64,000 nt of DNA from Pseudomonadota bacterium (GTDB taxonomy: Bacteria; Pseudomonadota; Gammaproteobacteria; Steroidobacterales; Woeseiaceae): the NCBI GenBank assembly GCA_022560695.1, contig JADFSP010000007.1, forward strand, positions 1-64,000. The letters are read 5' to 3'. A program made the translations under genes and the position numbers. Shown one piece after another: positions 47,858 through 57,711 of this stretch. Under the pieces are notes generated by a model that was given only the letters and a program-made list of their open reading frames with translations, was not told the origin of the DNA and searched no databases. Each line of letters begins with the position of its first letter. Positions within the stretch are counted from its first letter, which is position 1.

Positions 47858-47925
47858 GCGACGCAAAGCCACGGGCCCTCGCTTCCTTCGGGAAACCGGC
47901 CGACGGAGGCTGCGCCTGGTTGCCC
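47834..47925 (+). ncRNA. Partial GEMM-I-like riboswitch joined to a palindromic repeat
   Basis: GACGCAAAGCCACGGG (47860-47875) is an exact match to the most conserved GEMM-I string. It is followed by a P3-like region with CGG-GAAA-CCG and then GGCTGCGCCTGGTTGCC, like the closing AGCCGGGUUGCCG. The 5' half is abnormal: only six bases separate CGCAAA from GACG, so P2 is missing, and that part comes from the TTGCGAG repeat. GTCGC (47834-47838) can pair with GCGAC (47858-47862) as a substitute stem. Likely disrupted; ligand binding doubtful. It precedes the S41 gene by about 20 bases. Confidence 0.4.
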
Positions 47926-47943
47926 CATACGCGGACGAATGGC

Positions 47944-49527
47944 ATGAAAGCGATTGCAAGATGTCTGTACGTTTTGAGTTGCACCGTATTTTGCGTGGCC
48001 TGCGGCGGTGGCGGCGGCGGTGGCGGCTCTGTTGGCGGCTCCGGTTGGGTGTCGGGCGTATTCCAGGATGCCAGCACGTTTCAGGCGATGTGTCTGGCAC
48101 CGCGAAGCGGCATCAACCCTGCTACGAACCTGCCATATCCGGATATTCAGGGCACGACGCTCGATGAGAATAACTTCCTGCGCTCGTACAGCGATGATAC
48201 CTACCTGTGGTACAACGAAATCACCGATAAGGACCCTGGGCTCTTCAATGACCCGATCGATTACTTCGCCCAACTGAAAACATTCGCGACGACGCCGTCG
48301 GAGGCCGACAAGGACAAATTTCATTTCACTTTCGACTCGGAGGCCTGGTTTCAGCTGTCGCAGTCCGGCGTGTCAGCCGGTTACGGCGCGCAATTTGTGC
48401 TGCTGTCGGCAACGCCGCCACGCGAAATCGTGGTTGCCTATACCGAACCAAACTCTCCGGCAACGGATCCCGCTGTCAGTCTGGAGCGCGGCGCCAGGAT
48501 CCTAGAGATCGACGGTGTGGACATTAACGATAACACCCAGGCGGGCGTCGATACTCTGAACGCAGGTCTGTTCCCGTCCGGTCCGGGAGAATTGCACACC
48601 TTTACCATTCTGGACCTGGGGGCTCAAAACCCTCGCGCCATCACGATGACATCGGCCCTTGTCACTTCCACGCCAGTGCAGAATGTCAAAGTTATCGATA
48701 CACAAATGGGTCGGGTTGGCTACCTGCTCTTCAACGATCACATCGCCACAGCCGAGGAAGCGCTGGTCGATGCCGTGAACCTGCTCAATGTCGGCGCGGG
48801 TATCGATGAGCTGGTCCTCGATATTCGGTACAACGGCGGCGGTTTTCTCGCGATCGCCAGTGAGCTCGCCTACATGATCGCCGGCGATATGCCGACAGCC
48901 GGCCGAACGTTTGAACTGCTCCAGTTCAACGACAAACACCCGATAACCGATCCGGTGACTGGCCAGCCGATATCGCCCACACCTTTCTATGATGTCACAC
49001 GCGGCTTCGGCAGTTTGCCGCCAAATCAACCGCTACCCAGTTTGAACCTGCCTCGCGTCTTCGTCCTGACCGGCCCCGGCACCTGCTCCGCCAGCGAAGC
49101 CGTCATGAACGGTCTTCGAGGCGTTGACGTCGAGGTCATTCAGATCGGATCAACGACTTGTGGCAAACCTTACGGTTTCTATCCCACCGATAACTGCGGC
49201 ACGACCTATTTCACGATCCAGTTTCGCGGTGTAAATCAGAAAAACTTCGGCGACTACACAGACGGGTTTTCGCCGAACAACACGTTGACAAATGTTGGTA
49301 CCGTCGTCCCTGGCTGCTCCGTCGCCGATGACTTTACCGCTGCATTGGGCGACCCGGCAGAACGCCGACTTGCCGCGGCGCTCGCCTATCTGGCGGGGCA
49401 GCCGTGTCCGGCACCCTCCGGTTTTGCACTATCGGGCTCAAGCAAGACCGGCGCACCGCTGTCAGCGACGGATGGCATTGTTGCCAAGTCACCGTGGCAC
49501 ACGAATCGAATTATGGATCGATTGTGA
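47944..49527 (+). CDS. S41-family peptidase lipoprotein
   Basis: 527 aa from the ATG at 47944; an in-frame extension to 47818 translates the repeat and the riboswitch-like region, so it is rejected. The lipoprotein signal ends VFCVAC with a following poly-glycine linker. A PDZ-like segment (SLERGARILEIDGVDIND) precedes the S41 protease core: VGYLLFNDHI, ELVLDIRYNGGGFLAIASELAYMI and TGPGTCSASEAVMNGLRG, with the nucleophile Ser in the TCSASE turn (residues 380-385). Tail-specific protease relatives process envelope proteins. It overlaps the next small lipoprotein by four bases (GTGA). Confidence 0.87.
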   Translation: MKAIARCLYVLSCTVFCVACGGGGGGGGSVGGSGWVSGVFQDASTFQAMCLAPRSGINPATNLPYPDIQGTTLDENNFLRSYSDDTYLWYNEITDKDPGLFNDPIDYFAQLKTFATTPSEADKDKFHFTFDSEAWFQLSQSGVSAGYGAQFVLLSATPPREIVVAYTEPNSPATDPAVSLERGARILEIDGVDINDNTQAGVDTLNAGLFPSGPGELHTFTILDLGAQNPRAITMTSALVTSTPVQNVKVIDTQMGRVGYLLFNDHIATAEEALVDAVNLLNVGAGIDELVLDIRYNGGGFLAIASELAYMIAGDMPTAGRTFELLQFNDKHPITDPVTGQPISPTPFYDVTRGFGSLPPNQPLPSLNLPRVFVLTGPGTCSASEAVMNGLRGVDVEVIQIGSTTCGKPYGFYPTDNCGTTYFTIQFRGVNQKNFGDYTDGFSPNNTLTNVGTVVPGCSVADDFTAALGDPAERRLAAALAYLAGQPCPAPSGFALSGSSKTGAPLSATDGIVAKSPWHTNRIMDRL

Positions 49528-49904
49528 TTGTGGCGCTAAGACCAGGCGCGGTGATCGCGGGCGTCGTTCTGACTATTGTCGGTTGTCAGACACTGGCCAG
49601 CGGCGCGGATGTATCAGCTCGCATTACCGAGCCAACCGACGACAGTCGAGCGGCTTTGCAAAACGCCGTCAACGACGCGCTCAATATTGGCGTAACTTTA
49701 GCCGATGATGCACTGACCGACAGCAGCGTGTTGATCATCGAACGGAATCCGCCGCGAAACATGCAGAGCCCGCCGGCACAGGGCCGCAACATGGATACGC
49801 CGATCCTGTTCAGGCTGGTGTTGAACGGCTCGGACTGCATACTCATCGATCAACGCGACGATTCGAGGTACCCGCTCGAAAAGACGACCTGTGCCGCTGA
49901 ATAG
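49524..49904 (+). CDS. Small lipoprotein of unknown function
   Basis: 126 aa from the GTG at 49524, which overlaps the stop of the S41 gene (GTGA), so the two are coupled. The signal is short and ends LTIVGC. The rest has no motif I recognise; it contains two Cys (SDCILID and TTCAAE) that may form a disulfide. The tight coupling suggests a partner or substrate of the S41 peptidase. Confidence 0.6.
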   Translation: MIVALRPGAVIAGVVLTIVGCQTLASGADVSARITEPTDDSRAALQNAVNDALNIGVTLADDALTDSSVLIIERNPPRNMQSPPAQGRNMDTPILFRLVLNGSDCILIDQRDDSRYPLEKTTCAAE

Positions 49905-49929
49905 GTCTCAGCTGCAGTCTGGCAGCCTG

Positions 49930-50169
49930 CTAGGCGTCGTCGACCTCGAAGTCCTCGAGCGACTCTTCGCCACCCGCACTTTGCAAGAGAATCTCAACCT
50001 TCTGTTCGGCCTCTTTGAGTGCAGTCTGGCAGCCGCGTGTCAGCTTGATGCCTTCCTCGAATTTCTTCATCGCCGTCTCAAGTGGTAAATCGCCGGACTC
50101 GAGCTCCTCGACGAGGTTTTCGAGATCGGCCAGGGATTTCTCGAGGTTCAGCGACTTCTTGGCACTCAT
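49930..50169 (-). CDS. xseB: Exodeoxyribonuclease VII small subunit
   Basis: 79 aa from the ATG at 50169. LEKSLADLENLVEELESGDLPLETAMKKFEEGIKL is the conserved helical pair of XseB, which binds XseA to degrade single-stranded DNA. An acidic tail follows. Usually ispA and dxs follow xseB; here the next gene (49524-49904) points the opposite way, so xseB is a single gene. Confidence 0.92.
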   Translation of the reverse strand: MSAKKSLNLEKSLADLENLVEELESGDLPLETAMKKFEEGIKLTRGCQTALKEAEQKVEILLQSAGGEESLEDFEVDDA

Positions 50170-50252
50170 GAGCAGATTCCGTGTGCGCTTGCGGCGCAAC
50201 GCTACAGGCACAATCTGTCACGGTCAATGCCGAGTGGCCAGTCATTTCGTCG

Positions 50253-50600
50253 CTGATTCCGGACGGCTCGAACTGGAAGGCGACTTTCATGGTTGAGTAT
50301 CCCGATGTCGAGGAACGCCAGGCGATGCTGAGGCAACTCGTGGGCGTCGAAAACCGTGTGTATATTCGCGTCGGTAGTTGCGATCCGGTCTACGCGATCG
50401 CCGACGAGGACCTCGACCGCTCCGACGATACGAAGACCTCCGCCGTGCACTTCCTGCGGTTCGAATTGCCGGGAGCACAGGTCGCCGCATTGAAAGCTGA
50501 TGCCGTGCTCGCGGCGGGTATTGACCATGAAAACTATCGGGTCGAAGTCTCGCCGGTCGCCGAAAATACCCGTGCCGCGCTGCTAGCCGATCTCATCTGA
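50253..50600 (+). pseudogene. DUF3501-family remnant (C-terminal part only)
   Basis: From 50253 the frame reads LIPDGSNWKATFMVEYPDVEE, then VYIRVG, YAIADEDLDR, KTSAVHFLRFELP and AAGIDHENYRVEVSP, which match the C-terminal half of DUF3501 proteins (about 190 aa). The first about 80 residues are missing: upstream sequence is the opposite-strand xseB start. An in-frame ATG at 50289 could still start a short product. The stop at 50600 is the first base of a hairpin element. It is probably a deletion relic; a short functional gene cannot be excluded. Confidence 0.55.
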
Positions 50601-50722
50601 AAAAGTGGGGTCGAACCGAAGTTTTTCGCAAGAACGTGCGACTAATGACGCCATCCAGCAAAAAACTTCGGTTCGACCCCACTTTTTATCCAGCAAAAAA
50701 CTTCGATTCGACCCCACTTTTA
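50600..50722. repeat. GGGTCGAACC hairpin element with duplicated right arm
   Basis: Left arm AAAAAGTGGGGTCGAACCGA at 50600, a loop CGCAAGAACGTGCGACTAAT, and right arm ending at 50687. The 35-bp right arm segment (ATCCAGCAAAAAACTTCGG and on) is repeated in tandem at 50653-50687 and 50688-50722 with one difference. The complete hairpin lies between the DUF3501 remnant and parE; the arms also could end transcription. Confidence 0.85.
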
Positions 50723-50812
50723 CCGGTTTCGCCGATCGAACGGATGCATGGCCGGGCCATTCGGGCTAGAATCCGGGCGGGTTTTCGCTTGGCAAACTGG
50801 TAATCAGAGTAG

Positions 50813-52699
50813 ATGAGCAGACGATACGTCGCTGCGGACATCGAGGTCCTCAGCGGGCTCGAGCCTGTGCGTCGCAGGCCTGGCATGTTTACCGACACGA
50901 CGCGGCCGAATCACCTGGTGCATGAGGTCGTCGATAACAGCGTCGACGAAGCGCTCGCCGGGTTCTGCAAAAAAATCGAGGTCACGATTTTCAAGGATGG
51001 TTCGTTTGAAGTGATCGATGACGGGCGCGGCATGCCCGTGGACATTCATCCCAAGGAAAAAATGCCGGGCGTGGAACTCATCCTGACGCGCTTGCACGCC
51101 GGCAGCAAATTCACGAACGAAAGTTACGAGTTTTCGGGCGGTCTGCACGGCGTCGGCGTGTCTGTCGTCAACGCCTTGTCGAAAAACCTGGAGGTCTGGA
51201 TACGCCGCGGCGGCGAGGAGTACAACATGAGTTTCGCCGGCGGCAAGAAACGCGGCAAGCTCGAAGTCGTCGGCAAAGTCGGCAAGGCAAACACGGGTAC
51301 GACGATTCGCTGCTGGCCCGATCCGCAATACTTCGATTCGGCGAAATTTTCGATATCGCGACTCAAGCACGTGTTGCGTGCCAAGGCGGTGCTGTGCCCC
51401 GGGCTGACCGTCCATCTCAAGATCGAGAAATCGAAGGAGAAGCTGGAGTGGTGCTACTCGGGCGGGCTCGAGGAATATCTTATCGATGCGATCGGTGGCG
51501 GCGAACTGCTTCCTGCCGAGCCGTTCGCCGGTGCGTTGAGCGGCAATAGCGAGGCGGTCGACTGGGCGCTGGTCTGGCATGTGGAAGGCAGCCAGACGGT
51601 CACCGAGAGTTACGTGAACCTGGTGCCGACGCCGCAGGGCGGGACCCACGTGAACGGCCTGCGCACCGGGCTCACGAATGCATTGCGCGAATTTTGCGAC
51701 TTCCGCAATCTGTTGCCGCGAGGTGTGACGCTGGCGCCCGAAGACATATGGGACGGCCTGAATTTCGTTCTGAGCACGAAGCTCAAGGACCCGCAGTTCT
51801 CCGGGCAGACCAAGGAACGCCTGTCGTCGCGGGAGTCGGCGGCGTTCGTCATGGGTGTCATCAAGGATAACTTTTCCCTTTGGCTGAACCAGCATCCGGA
51901 GACCGGCGACCAGATCGCGCAGCTCGCGATCGACAAGGCGCAAAAGCGCCTCAAGGCCGCGAAGAAGGTCGTGCGAAAGAAAGTCGTGTCGGGCCCGGCG
52001 CTGCCGGGCAAGCTGGCCGACTGCACGTCCCAGGAGCCGGAATTGTGCGAGATCTTCCTGGTCGAGGGTGACTCCGCGGGCGGTTCGGCGAAGCAGGCGA
52101 GGGACCGCAACACGCAGGCGATCATGCCGTTGCGTGGCAAGATTTTGAACACCTGGGAAGTCGATTCCGCAGAGATTCTCGCCTCGCAGGAGGTGCATGA
52201 CATCAGCGTCGCGCTGGGCGTCGACCCGGGCACTAACGATATCGAAGGGCTGCGTTATCACAAGGTCTGCATACTTGCCGACGCGGATTCCGACGGTCTG
52301 CATATCGCAACGCTTCTGTGCGCGCTATTCCTGCGCCACTTCCGCGAACTGGTGATGAGCGGCCACGTGTACATCGCAATGCCGCCGCTCTATCGCATCG
52401 ATGTCGGCAAGGAAGTCTTCTACGCGCTCGATGACAGTGAGCGCAAGGGCATCCTCGATCGTATCGAGGCGGAGAAGTTGCGCGGCAAAGTATCGGTTAC
52501 GCGCTTCAAGGGACTTGGCGAAATGAGTCCGGGGCAACTCAGGGAAACGACGATGAACCGCGATACGCGCCGTCTCGTGCAATTGACCGTTGCGGCCCGT
52601 GACAAGACGGACCAGCTCATGGATCTGCTGCTCGCAAAGAAGCGCGCCAAAGATCGCCGCAACTGGCTTGAAAGCAAAGGCAACCTGGCCGAGGTATAG
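50813..52699 (+). CDS. parE: DNA topoisomerase IV subunit B
   Basis: 628 aa, the ParE length. GHKL ATPase motifs [25 protein letters not shown] and [21 protein letters not shown] motifs [12 protein letters not shown] and [15 protein letters not shown], where the Ser in DADSDG separates ParE from GyrB (DADVDG). The C-terminus [18 protein letters not shown] is typical. With ParC it decatenates chromosomes. Five bases before parC. Confidence 0.96.
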   Translation: MSRRYVAADIEVLSGLEPVRRRPGMFTDTTRPNHLVHEVVDNSVDEALAGFCKKIEVTIFKDGSFEVIDDGRGMPVDIHPKEKMPGVELILTRLHAGSKFTNESYEFSGGLHGVGVSVVNALSKNLEVWIRRGGEEYNMSFAGGKKRGKLEVVGKVGKANTGTTIRCWPDPQYFDSAKFSISRLKHVLRAKAVLCPGLTVHLKIEKSKEKLEWCYSGGLEEYLIDAIGGGELLPAEPFAGALSGNSEAVDWALVWHVEGSQTVTESYVNLVPTPQGGTHVNGLRTGLTNALREFCDFRNLLPRGVTLAPEDIWDGLNFVLSTKLKDPQFSGQTKERLSSRESAAFVMGVIKDNFSLWLNQHPETGDQIAQLAIDKAQKRLKAAKKVVRKKVVSGPALPGKLADCTSQEPELCEIFLVEGDSAGGSAKQARDRNTQAIMPLRGKILNTWEVDSAEILASQEVHDISVALGVDPGTNDIEGLRYHKVCILADADSDGLHIATLLCALFLRHFRELVMSGHVYIAMPPLYRIDVGKEVFYALDDSERKGILDRIEAEKLRGKVSVTRFKGLGEMSPGQLRETTMNRDTRRLVQLTVAARDKTDQLMDLLLAKKRAKDRRNWLESKGNLAEV

Positions 52700-52704
52700 A
52701 TTTC

Positions 52705-54972
52705 ATGCAGAGCAACCTGAACCTCGAGGGAATCGAACAACAGCCCCTCCGGGAGTACACGGAAAGGGCCTATCTCGACTACTCGATGTACGTGATTCTC
52801 GATCGTGCGTTGCCGCGCATCGGCGATGGCTTGAAGCCCGTGCAGCGACGCATCATCTATGCAATGAGCGAACTCGGGCTCGCAGCGGGCGCCAAGCCAA
52901 AGAAATCGGCGCGCACCGTTGGCGATGTCATCGGAAAATTTCACCCGCACGGTGACTCCGCCTGCTACGAGGCCATGGTGCTGATGGCACAGGACTTTTC
53001 TTATCGCTATCGGATCATAGACGGGCAGGGCAACTGGGGTTCGACCGACGATCCGAAATCGTTTGCCGCGATGCGCTATACCGAGTCGCGGCTGGCGCCG
53101 TATGCGAAAAGCCTGTTGGTCGAACTCGGTCTGGGCACGGTCGACTGGGCGCCCAATTTCGATGGCACGCTCAATGAGCCCCTTGTGTTGCCGGCCCGGA
53201 TGCCGAACATATTGCTGAACGGCACGACGGGCATCGCCGTCGGACTGTCGACCGACGTGCCGCCGCACAATCTGCGTGAAGTGGCGAGCGCGCTCGTGCA
53301 CCTGATCGACAATCCGAAAGCAACGATTTCGCAGCTCATGAAGCACATCAAGGGGCCGGACTTTCCAACCGGCGGCGAGCTGGTGTCGGCACGAACCGAG
53401 ATCAAGCAAATTTACGTGACCGGCAGCGGCACGTTGCGATTGCGCGCCACGTACAAAATTGAAAACGGCGATATCGTCATCACTTCCCTGCCGTACCAGA
53501 TTTCGGGTGGAAAAGTGCTCGAGCAAATTGCGGCGCAGATGCGCAGCAAAAAGTTACCGCAGGTGGACGATCTTCGTGACGAATCCGATCACGAGGATCC
53601 GATACGTCTCGTGATCAGCCGCCGATCGAAAAATGTCGACATCGGCGAACTGATGTCGCATTTGTTTTTGACGACGTCCCTCGAGCGCACGACGCGCGTC
53701 AATATGAATATCATCGGGCTTGATGGCCGGCCCAGGGCATTCAATCTCGTCGAGATTCTAAGCGAATGGCTGAAATTTCGCAGGGACACCGTCAAGCGCC
53801 GATTGCGGCACCGGCTGCAGATCGTTACCGATCGGCTGCATGTTCTCGACGGGCTGCTGGTTGCCTATCTGAATATCGACGAGATCATCGCGATCATCCG
53901 CAAGGAAGGCAAGCCCAAACCGGTACTCATGAAACGCTTCAGGCTTGCGGACATTCAGGCCGAGGCCATCCTCAATCTGAGGCTCAGAAATCTGGCGAAG
54001 CTCGAGGAAATGAAAATTCGCGCGGAGCAGGACGAGCTCAGCGAGGAACGCGAAGCGCTCGAGACCATCCTGAAGAGCGCGTCCCGACTGAAATCGCTGA
54101 TCAAGAAAGAGATTCTGGAAGACGCCGAAGCGTATGGTGATGACCGGCGCACGGTCATCGTCGAACGCGAGGCCGCGCAAGCGATCGACGAAGCGCAGCT
54201 TGTCGTGAGCGAGCCGGTTACGGTCGTCCTGTCGCAACGTGGTTACGCGCGCTCAGCCAGGGGCCATGACATCGATCCGACGACGCTGAGTTACAAATCC
54301 GGCGACGAATTTCTTGCGGCGGTGCAGGGGCGCAGCAATCAGCTCGCCATGTTCATCGACAGTACCGGGCGCGTGTACAGTGTCATGGCGCATACCTTGC
54401 CGTCGGCGCGGGGTCAGGGTGAACCTCTGTCCGGCCGCTTCAAGTCGCCGGATGGCGCGTCTTTCTGCGGCGCAATGATCGGTGACCCGGAGCACAAGTA
54501 TCTTCTTGCGGGCGACTCGGGCTACGGCTTTATCGCGACTTTGAGCGACCTCGTATCACGCAACAAGGCTGGCAAGGCTGTGCTGCGCGTTCCGGAGGGC
54601 GGCAGAGCGGTAGTGCCGTCGCCGGTGCCGCAAGACGCCGAGTGCCTGATTGCGGCCGTGAGCTCGATCGGCCGATTGCTGTTGTTCGAGATGGATGAAC
54701 TTCCGGAGCTCGCGAAGGGCAAGGGCAACAAGCTCATCAATATTCCAGCGAAGAAGTACAAAAGCGGCGAGGAAAAACTGGTCGCAGCCGCGGTGGTGCC
54801 GGAAGACGGGAGCCTGCAGGTTTTCTGCGGCCAGCGTGTGATGACGATCAAATGGGACGATACCGATCATTATTACGGCGATCGGGGTCTGCGCGGCAAT
54901 ATGCTGCCGAAAGGCTGGCGCAAGGCCGATCGGTTGGTGGGTATCGCTGCGGCGGCGGAAAAAGAGACGTAG
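52705..54972 (+). CDS. parC: DNA topoisomerase IV subunit A
   Basis: 755 aa. The catalytic Tyr125 is in [10 protein letters not shown]. The quinolone-determining region reads [12 protein letters not shown], with Ser85 and Glu89 as in susceptible ParC. The breakage-reunion domain is followed by a coiled-coil and a C-terminal beta-propeller-like domain ([22 protein letters not shown]). Operon with parE. No truncation. Confidence 0.96.
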   Translation: MQSNLNLEGIEQQPLREYTERAYLDYSMYVILDRALPRIGDGLKPVQRRIIYAMSELGLAAGAKPKKSARTVGDVIGKFHPHGDSACYEAMVLMAQDFSYRYRIIDGQGNWGSTDDPKSFAAMRYTESRLAPYAKSLLVELGLGTVDWAPNFDGTLNEPLVLPARMPNILLNGTTGIAVGLSTDVPPHNLREVASALVHLIDNPKATISQLMKHIKGPDFPTGGELVSARTEIKQIYVTGSGTLRLRATYKIENGDIVITSLPYQISGGKVLEQIAAQMRSKKLPQVDDLRDESDHEDPIRLVISRRSKNVDIGELMSHLFLTTSLERTTRVNMNIIGLDGRPRAFNLVEILSEWLKFRRDTVKRRLRHRLQIVTDRLHVLDGLLVAYLNIDEIIAIIRKEGKPKPVLMKRFRLADIQAEAILNLRLRNLAKLEEMKIRAEQDELSEEREALETILKSASRLKSLIKKEILEDAEAYGDDRRTVIVEREAAQAIDEAQLVVSEPVTVVLSQRGYARSARGHDIDPTTLSYKSGDEFLAAVQGRSNQLAMFIDSTGRVYSVMAHTLPSARGQGEPLSGRFKSPDGASFCGAMIGDPEHKYLLAGDSGYGFIATLSDLVSRNKAGKAVLRVPEGGRAVVPSPVPQDAECLIAAVSSIGRLLLFEMDELPELAKGKGNKLINIPAKKYKSGEEKLVAAAVVPEDGSLQVFCGQRVMTIKWDDTDHYYGDRGLRGNMLPKGWRKADRLVGIAAAAEKET

Positions 54973-55128
54973 CTGCTGGCTGCAACAGTTCGAACTTGAC
55001 CATATAAGCAGGAAAGAGTCAGGTCTCACTGCAACTGCCGTGCGGCTGCTTGCCTGAATTGACACGGACCTGGCGACGGCATCATTGTGTGCCGGTTCGG
55101 AGGACTTGGTGGATAGAGGACAGAGACG

Positions 55129-55332
55129 TTGCGCCTGCCCAAGCTGATTTACGAAATATTGCCGTACTTTTTAGTTGCGGTTGGCATCCTGTTCGTCACA
55201 CTGGCAGTCATCCAGTACGAATATGCTCCCACGCTCTTTATATTCTTGGTCGGAATGCTCTGTATTTCGGGCGGATCGTTCATGGTCTTGATGCGCGTGA
55301 TTTCTCGCAGGGAGAAATCCCGTAACAACTGA
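55129..55332 (+). CDS. Small two-helix membrane protein
   Basis: 67 aa from a TTG start at 55129, with GAGGACAG upstream. Two membrane segments (about residues 10-27 and 35-56) joined by YEYAPT and a basic tail RREKSRNN. Unknown family. A TTGACA at 55059-55064 could be its -35. It converges on the FimV-like gene. Confidence 0.55.
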   Translation: MRLPKLIYEILPYFLVAVGILFVTLAVIQYEYAPTLFIFLVGMLCISGGSFMVLMRVISRREKSRNN

Positions 55333-55373
55333 CTGACCGGACGGCGTCAGTGCGATTGTAGCCGAGTTCGCAT

Positions 55374-57506
55374 TTAACCGACTTTCTTGTCCAATTTGTC
55401 AGGCTCTGTCGACATCTCGACAGTCTGTTCTTCGCCGGTGGACGGCATCTCCACGGTCTTGTCGTCAATTGGAAGGTCGATCGTGAGCGCCTCGTTGATC
55501 CCCGTGTCCTCGAGATCGCTGATGACGTCGTTTTCAGCCGGCAAATTGACCGTGACGTCGAGTTCGGAAACACTGCCCAACTGCACCGCCGTTGACTCAT
55601 CGCTGCAGGGCTCTTGGTCTTGCGAATCTTCTTTTTCGTCCATGCGCTGCTCCAGTTCTGCCGTGGCTTTTTCAATTTCGTCGCTCAGCGCCTGCGTCGC
55701 GCTGAGTTGGTCTTCGAATTTGTCTTCGACGATGTCGTAGTTGACGTCCTGGCTGATCGTGTAACCATCGACGTCCAACGACTCGTCATCGCTTTCAACG
55801 GCGACCGCCCTGAGATTGCGAGACGTTACGTCGTCGATGTTCCGGATTTTCGTTACGTCAACAATAATGGACATGTCGTAGTCGTCGTCTTCCGGCAATA
55901 CTTCGCTTTCGAGTATCGATTCAATTTCGGCGCGCATTGGCGGGAGGATATCGGTTGACGGTGGCTCGTCGGCGCGTGCCGCGCGTTCGGGTAATTCGTA
56001 ATCGAGTAGTGACGCCACTGCAAAGCCGAAGTCCTGATTGAGGTCCACGTCTGTTTTCTGTTCCAGCCCGATGCCGGCGATCAGATCTGCATCGAGCACC
56101 AGATTCTCGTGAGTGGGGCAGTCGTCACCAATGTAATAGTCAATATCGGCGATGTCGTAAACGACATCTTCGCTCGCCTCGACTGATCGCGTATCAGCAT
56201 CGGCGCTGCGCCGCGACGGTTGCGCGGCGCCGATCGGCCTCGAACCAAAACGTTCGCGCAGTTTTCGGCCGAACAGCAAAAGGCCAGCGAACAGCGCGAC
56301 CGCGCCGCCGGTGAGCCACGAGGTCCAGATCGAAGTCTCCTTGACAACAGGTGCTGTCGTCGCGACCGGAACGATGGCCGATGCGGTCAGGGCGAACTCG
56401 TCGATCCTGGTATCGGGAATGATGATCGTCTCAGTTGCAGCGGAAACACCAGGTGACACAAACAAGCTGCTGCCATCAAGGACGATGTCGCCTGGCCGCA
56501 ATGCCGAGTAATCGAACTCTGGTTCAGCGGCTTGCGGCAGCTCGACTGTCGCCGGCTGTGGCTCGCTCACGGGTGCAATCTCGTCAATCGTCGCGGCCTC
56601 GTCGATCGGGGCCTCGACGACCGGGTACAGGTCAGCCGCGGCTTCCGGCTCAACGTCTGTATTTTCGGCAACGATACGTGCCTCGATGAGCGCAACAGGG
56701 TCTGCAACGACCGGCGCGTCGGTGGTTGCATTGCTTGCCACCGCGTTGACGATGGCGTCATCGGGAATGTCCAGCCAGCTCCCGGCCTTCAATTTGTTGG
56801 GGTCGGAGTCGATGAACGCATCCGGATTCGCGTCAAAGACTGTGAAGATGGCGTCCCACAATCCGACCTGGCGGTTCTCCAGGCGTTGGACGATTGCAGA
56901 CAATGAATCGCCTGGCTGCACGCGGTAGCGCGACCTGCCCTGGAGCGGTGAGCGATTGACCGCTCGCCGCGGTGTTGCGGCGGCTGCGGGAGGCGCCTCA
57001 GGCACCGGGGCTGCCGGCGTCAGCGGAACTGTTGGCGCTGCCGGCGCCCCGGCACTTTCACTGATCGCGTTTGCCACGGTTCCGGGCGGATCGACGAAAA
57101 TCAGATAATCCCGGCTAAGCTGCGGTGTGTGCGGACAATTGACGACGATGCTCGTGGTCATCAGTGGCTCACGCACCGGGGTTGCGCCCGACAGGGAGAT
57201 GACGCCTTCGGCAACGCTGATGCGCGCACGCGTCAAAGTGGGCAGTCCGCTTGCAGCCGGACCGGCCCGCAGCGATACGCAGTAATCAGCGATCCGTTCG
57301 TTCGGGCCTAACGCGTAAGCGATGCTGGCGCGCAACGGTTGACCGAGCGCCGAGTGTAATTCGAGTTCACCAAGTTCGAGCGCCGCAGCAGGAACTGCAG
57401 CGAGGCCGCTGCCAATCGCGGCGAGAGTTGGCAACAATAAACTGCCGGCTTTTGGCGGCCGTGCGGCCGGCACCCTTCCATGCTTTCCAGCTAGCGACTT
57501 TTTCAC
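55374..57506 (-). CDS. fimV: FimV/HubP-like LysM-domain polar protein
   Basis: 710 aa from the GTG at 57506, with GGGGTG nine bases upstream; a TTG at 57539 adds 11 residues. A signal segment (SLLLPTLAAIGSGLAA) ends near AALELGELELHSALGQPLRA, the conserved start of mature FimV. A LysM domain follows (YRVQPGDSLSAIVQRL), then a Pro/Ala/Glu-rich region, one membrane segment (IWTSWLTGGAVALFAGLLLFG, about two thirds along) and a long acidic cytoplasmic part. FimV/HubP anchor pili, chemoreceptors and flagella at the pole. The usual C-terminal FimV TPR end is not evident. It lies downstream of a CRP-like site and a FimX-like gene. Confidence 0.8.
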   Translation of the reverse strand: MKKSLAGKHGRVPAARPPKAGSLLLPTLAAIGSGLAAVPAAALELGELELHSALGQPLRASIAYALGPNERIADYCVSLRAGPAASGLPTLTRARISVAEGVISLSGATPVREPLMTTSIVVNCPHTPQLSRDYLIFVDPPGTVANAISESAGAPAAPTVPLTPAAPVPEAPPAAAATPRRAVNRSPLQGRSRYRVQPGDSLSAIVQRLENRQVGLWDAIFTVFDANPDAFIDSDPNKLKAGSWLDIPDDAIVNAVASNATTDAPVVADPVALIEARIVAENTDVEPEAAADLYPVVEAPIDEAATIDEIAPVSEPQPATVELPQAAEPEFDYSALRPGDIVLDGSSLFVSPGVSAATETIIIPDTRIDEFALTASAIVPVATTAPVVKETSIWTSWLTGGAVALFAGLLLFGRKLRERFGSRPIGAAQPSRRSADADTRSVEASEDVVYDIADIDYYIGDDCPTHENLVLDADLIAGIGLEQKTDVDLNQDFGFAVASLLDYELPERAARADEPPSTDILPPMRAEIESILESEVLPEDDDYDMSIIVDVTKIRNIDDVTSRNLRAVAVESDDESLDVDGYTISQDVNYDIVEDKFEDQLSATQALSDEIEKATAELEQRMDEKEDSQDQEPCSDESTAVQLGSVSELDVTVNLPAENDVISDLEDTGINEALTIDLPIDDKTVEMPSTGEEQTVEMSTEPDKLDKKVG

Positions 57507-57711
57507 GTGCGGGCACCCCGATGATTGTGCGACGGACAAATTGACGAGCGCTGAGACATCCTTTTCACGCGCCTATTCTATGTGCTGACCGGCGTAGACA
57601 ATAAGCGTGTGGTTCCGGCAACAAAGTGTGACGGCCGTCACGCTTTGCCGGGGCAGGGCGGGGTTCGAAAAGCCGCCTCAATAATCGCCATGGGCATTAT
57701 CGAGGTGTCTG
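57507..57711. other. Gap between the FimX-like and FimV-like genes
   Basis: 205 bp. It contains a CRP-type palindrome (57627-57642) and a -35/-10 pair for fimV (TTGTCT at 57596-57601 and TAGAAT at 57575-57580 on the minus strand, 15-base spacer). This argues that fimV is not simply cotranscribed with the FimX-like gene. Confidence 0.5.
57627..57642 (-). promoter_or_regulatory. CRP/Vfr-type binding site upstream of fimV
   Basis: TGTGACGGCCGTCACG: TGTGA-N6-TCACG, inside a longer palindrome with flanking CAAAG/CTTTG arms. Its centre is about 66 bp upstream of the start site expected from the TAGAAT box, close to the spacings used by class I CRP sites. Vfr is the CRP of pseudomonads and controls pilus genes, so the site is plausible. 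No T-run follows, so a terminator is less likely. Confidence 0.55.

Noticed and set aside
47818..47943. N-terminal extension of the S41 gene
   Set aside because: It would translate the repeat and riboswitch-like region and place 42 residues before the lipoprotein signal.
50804..52303. A 499-codon minus-strand frame over parE
   Set aside because: Antisense of an unmistakable topoisomerase gene; the translation is Arg/His-rich and without motifs.
57620..57648. Palindrome considered as the terminator of the FimX-like gene
   Set aside because: No T-run follows on the minus strand, and TGTGA-N6-TCACG at the right distance from a fimV promoter fits a CRP-type site better.
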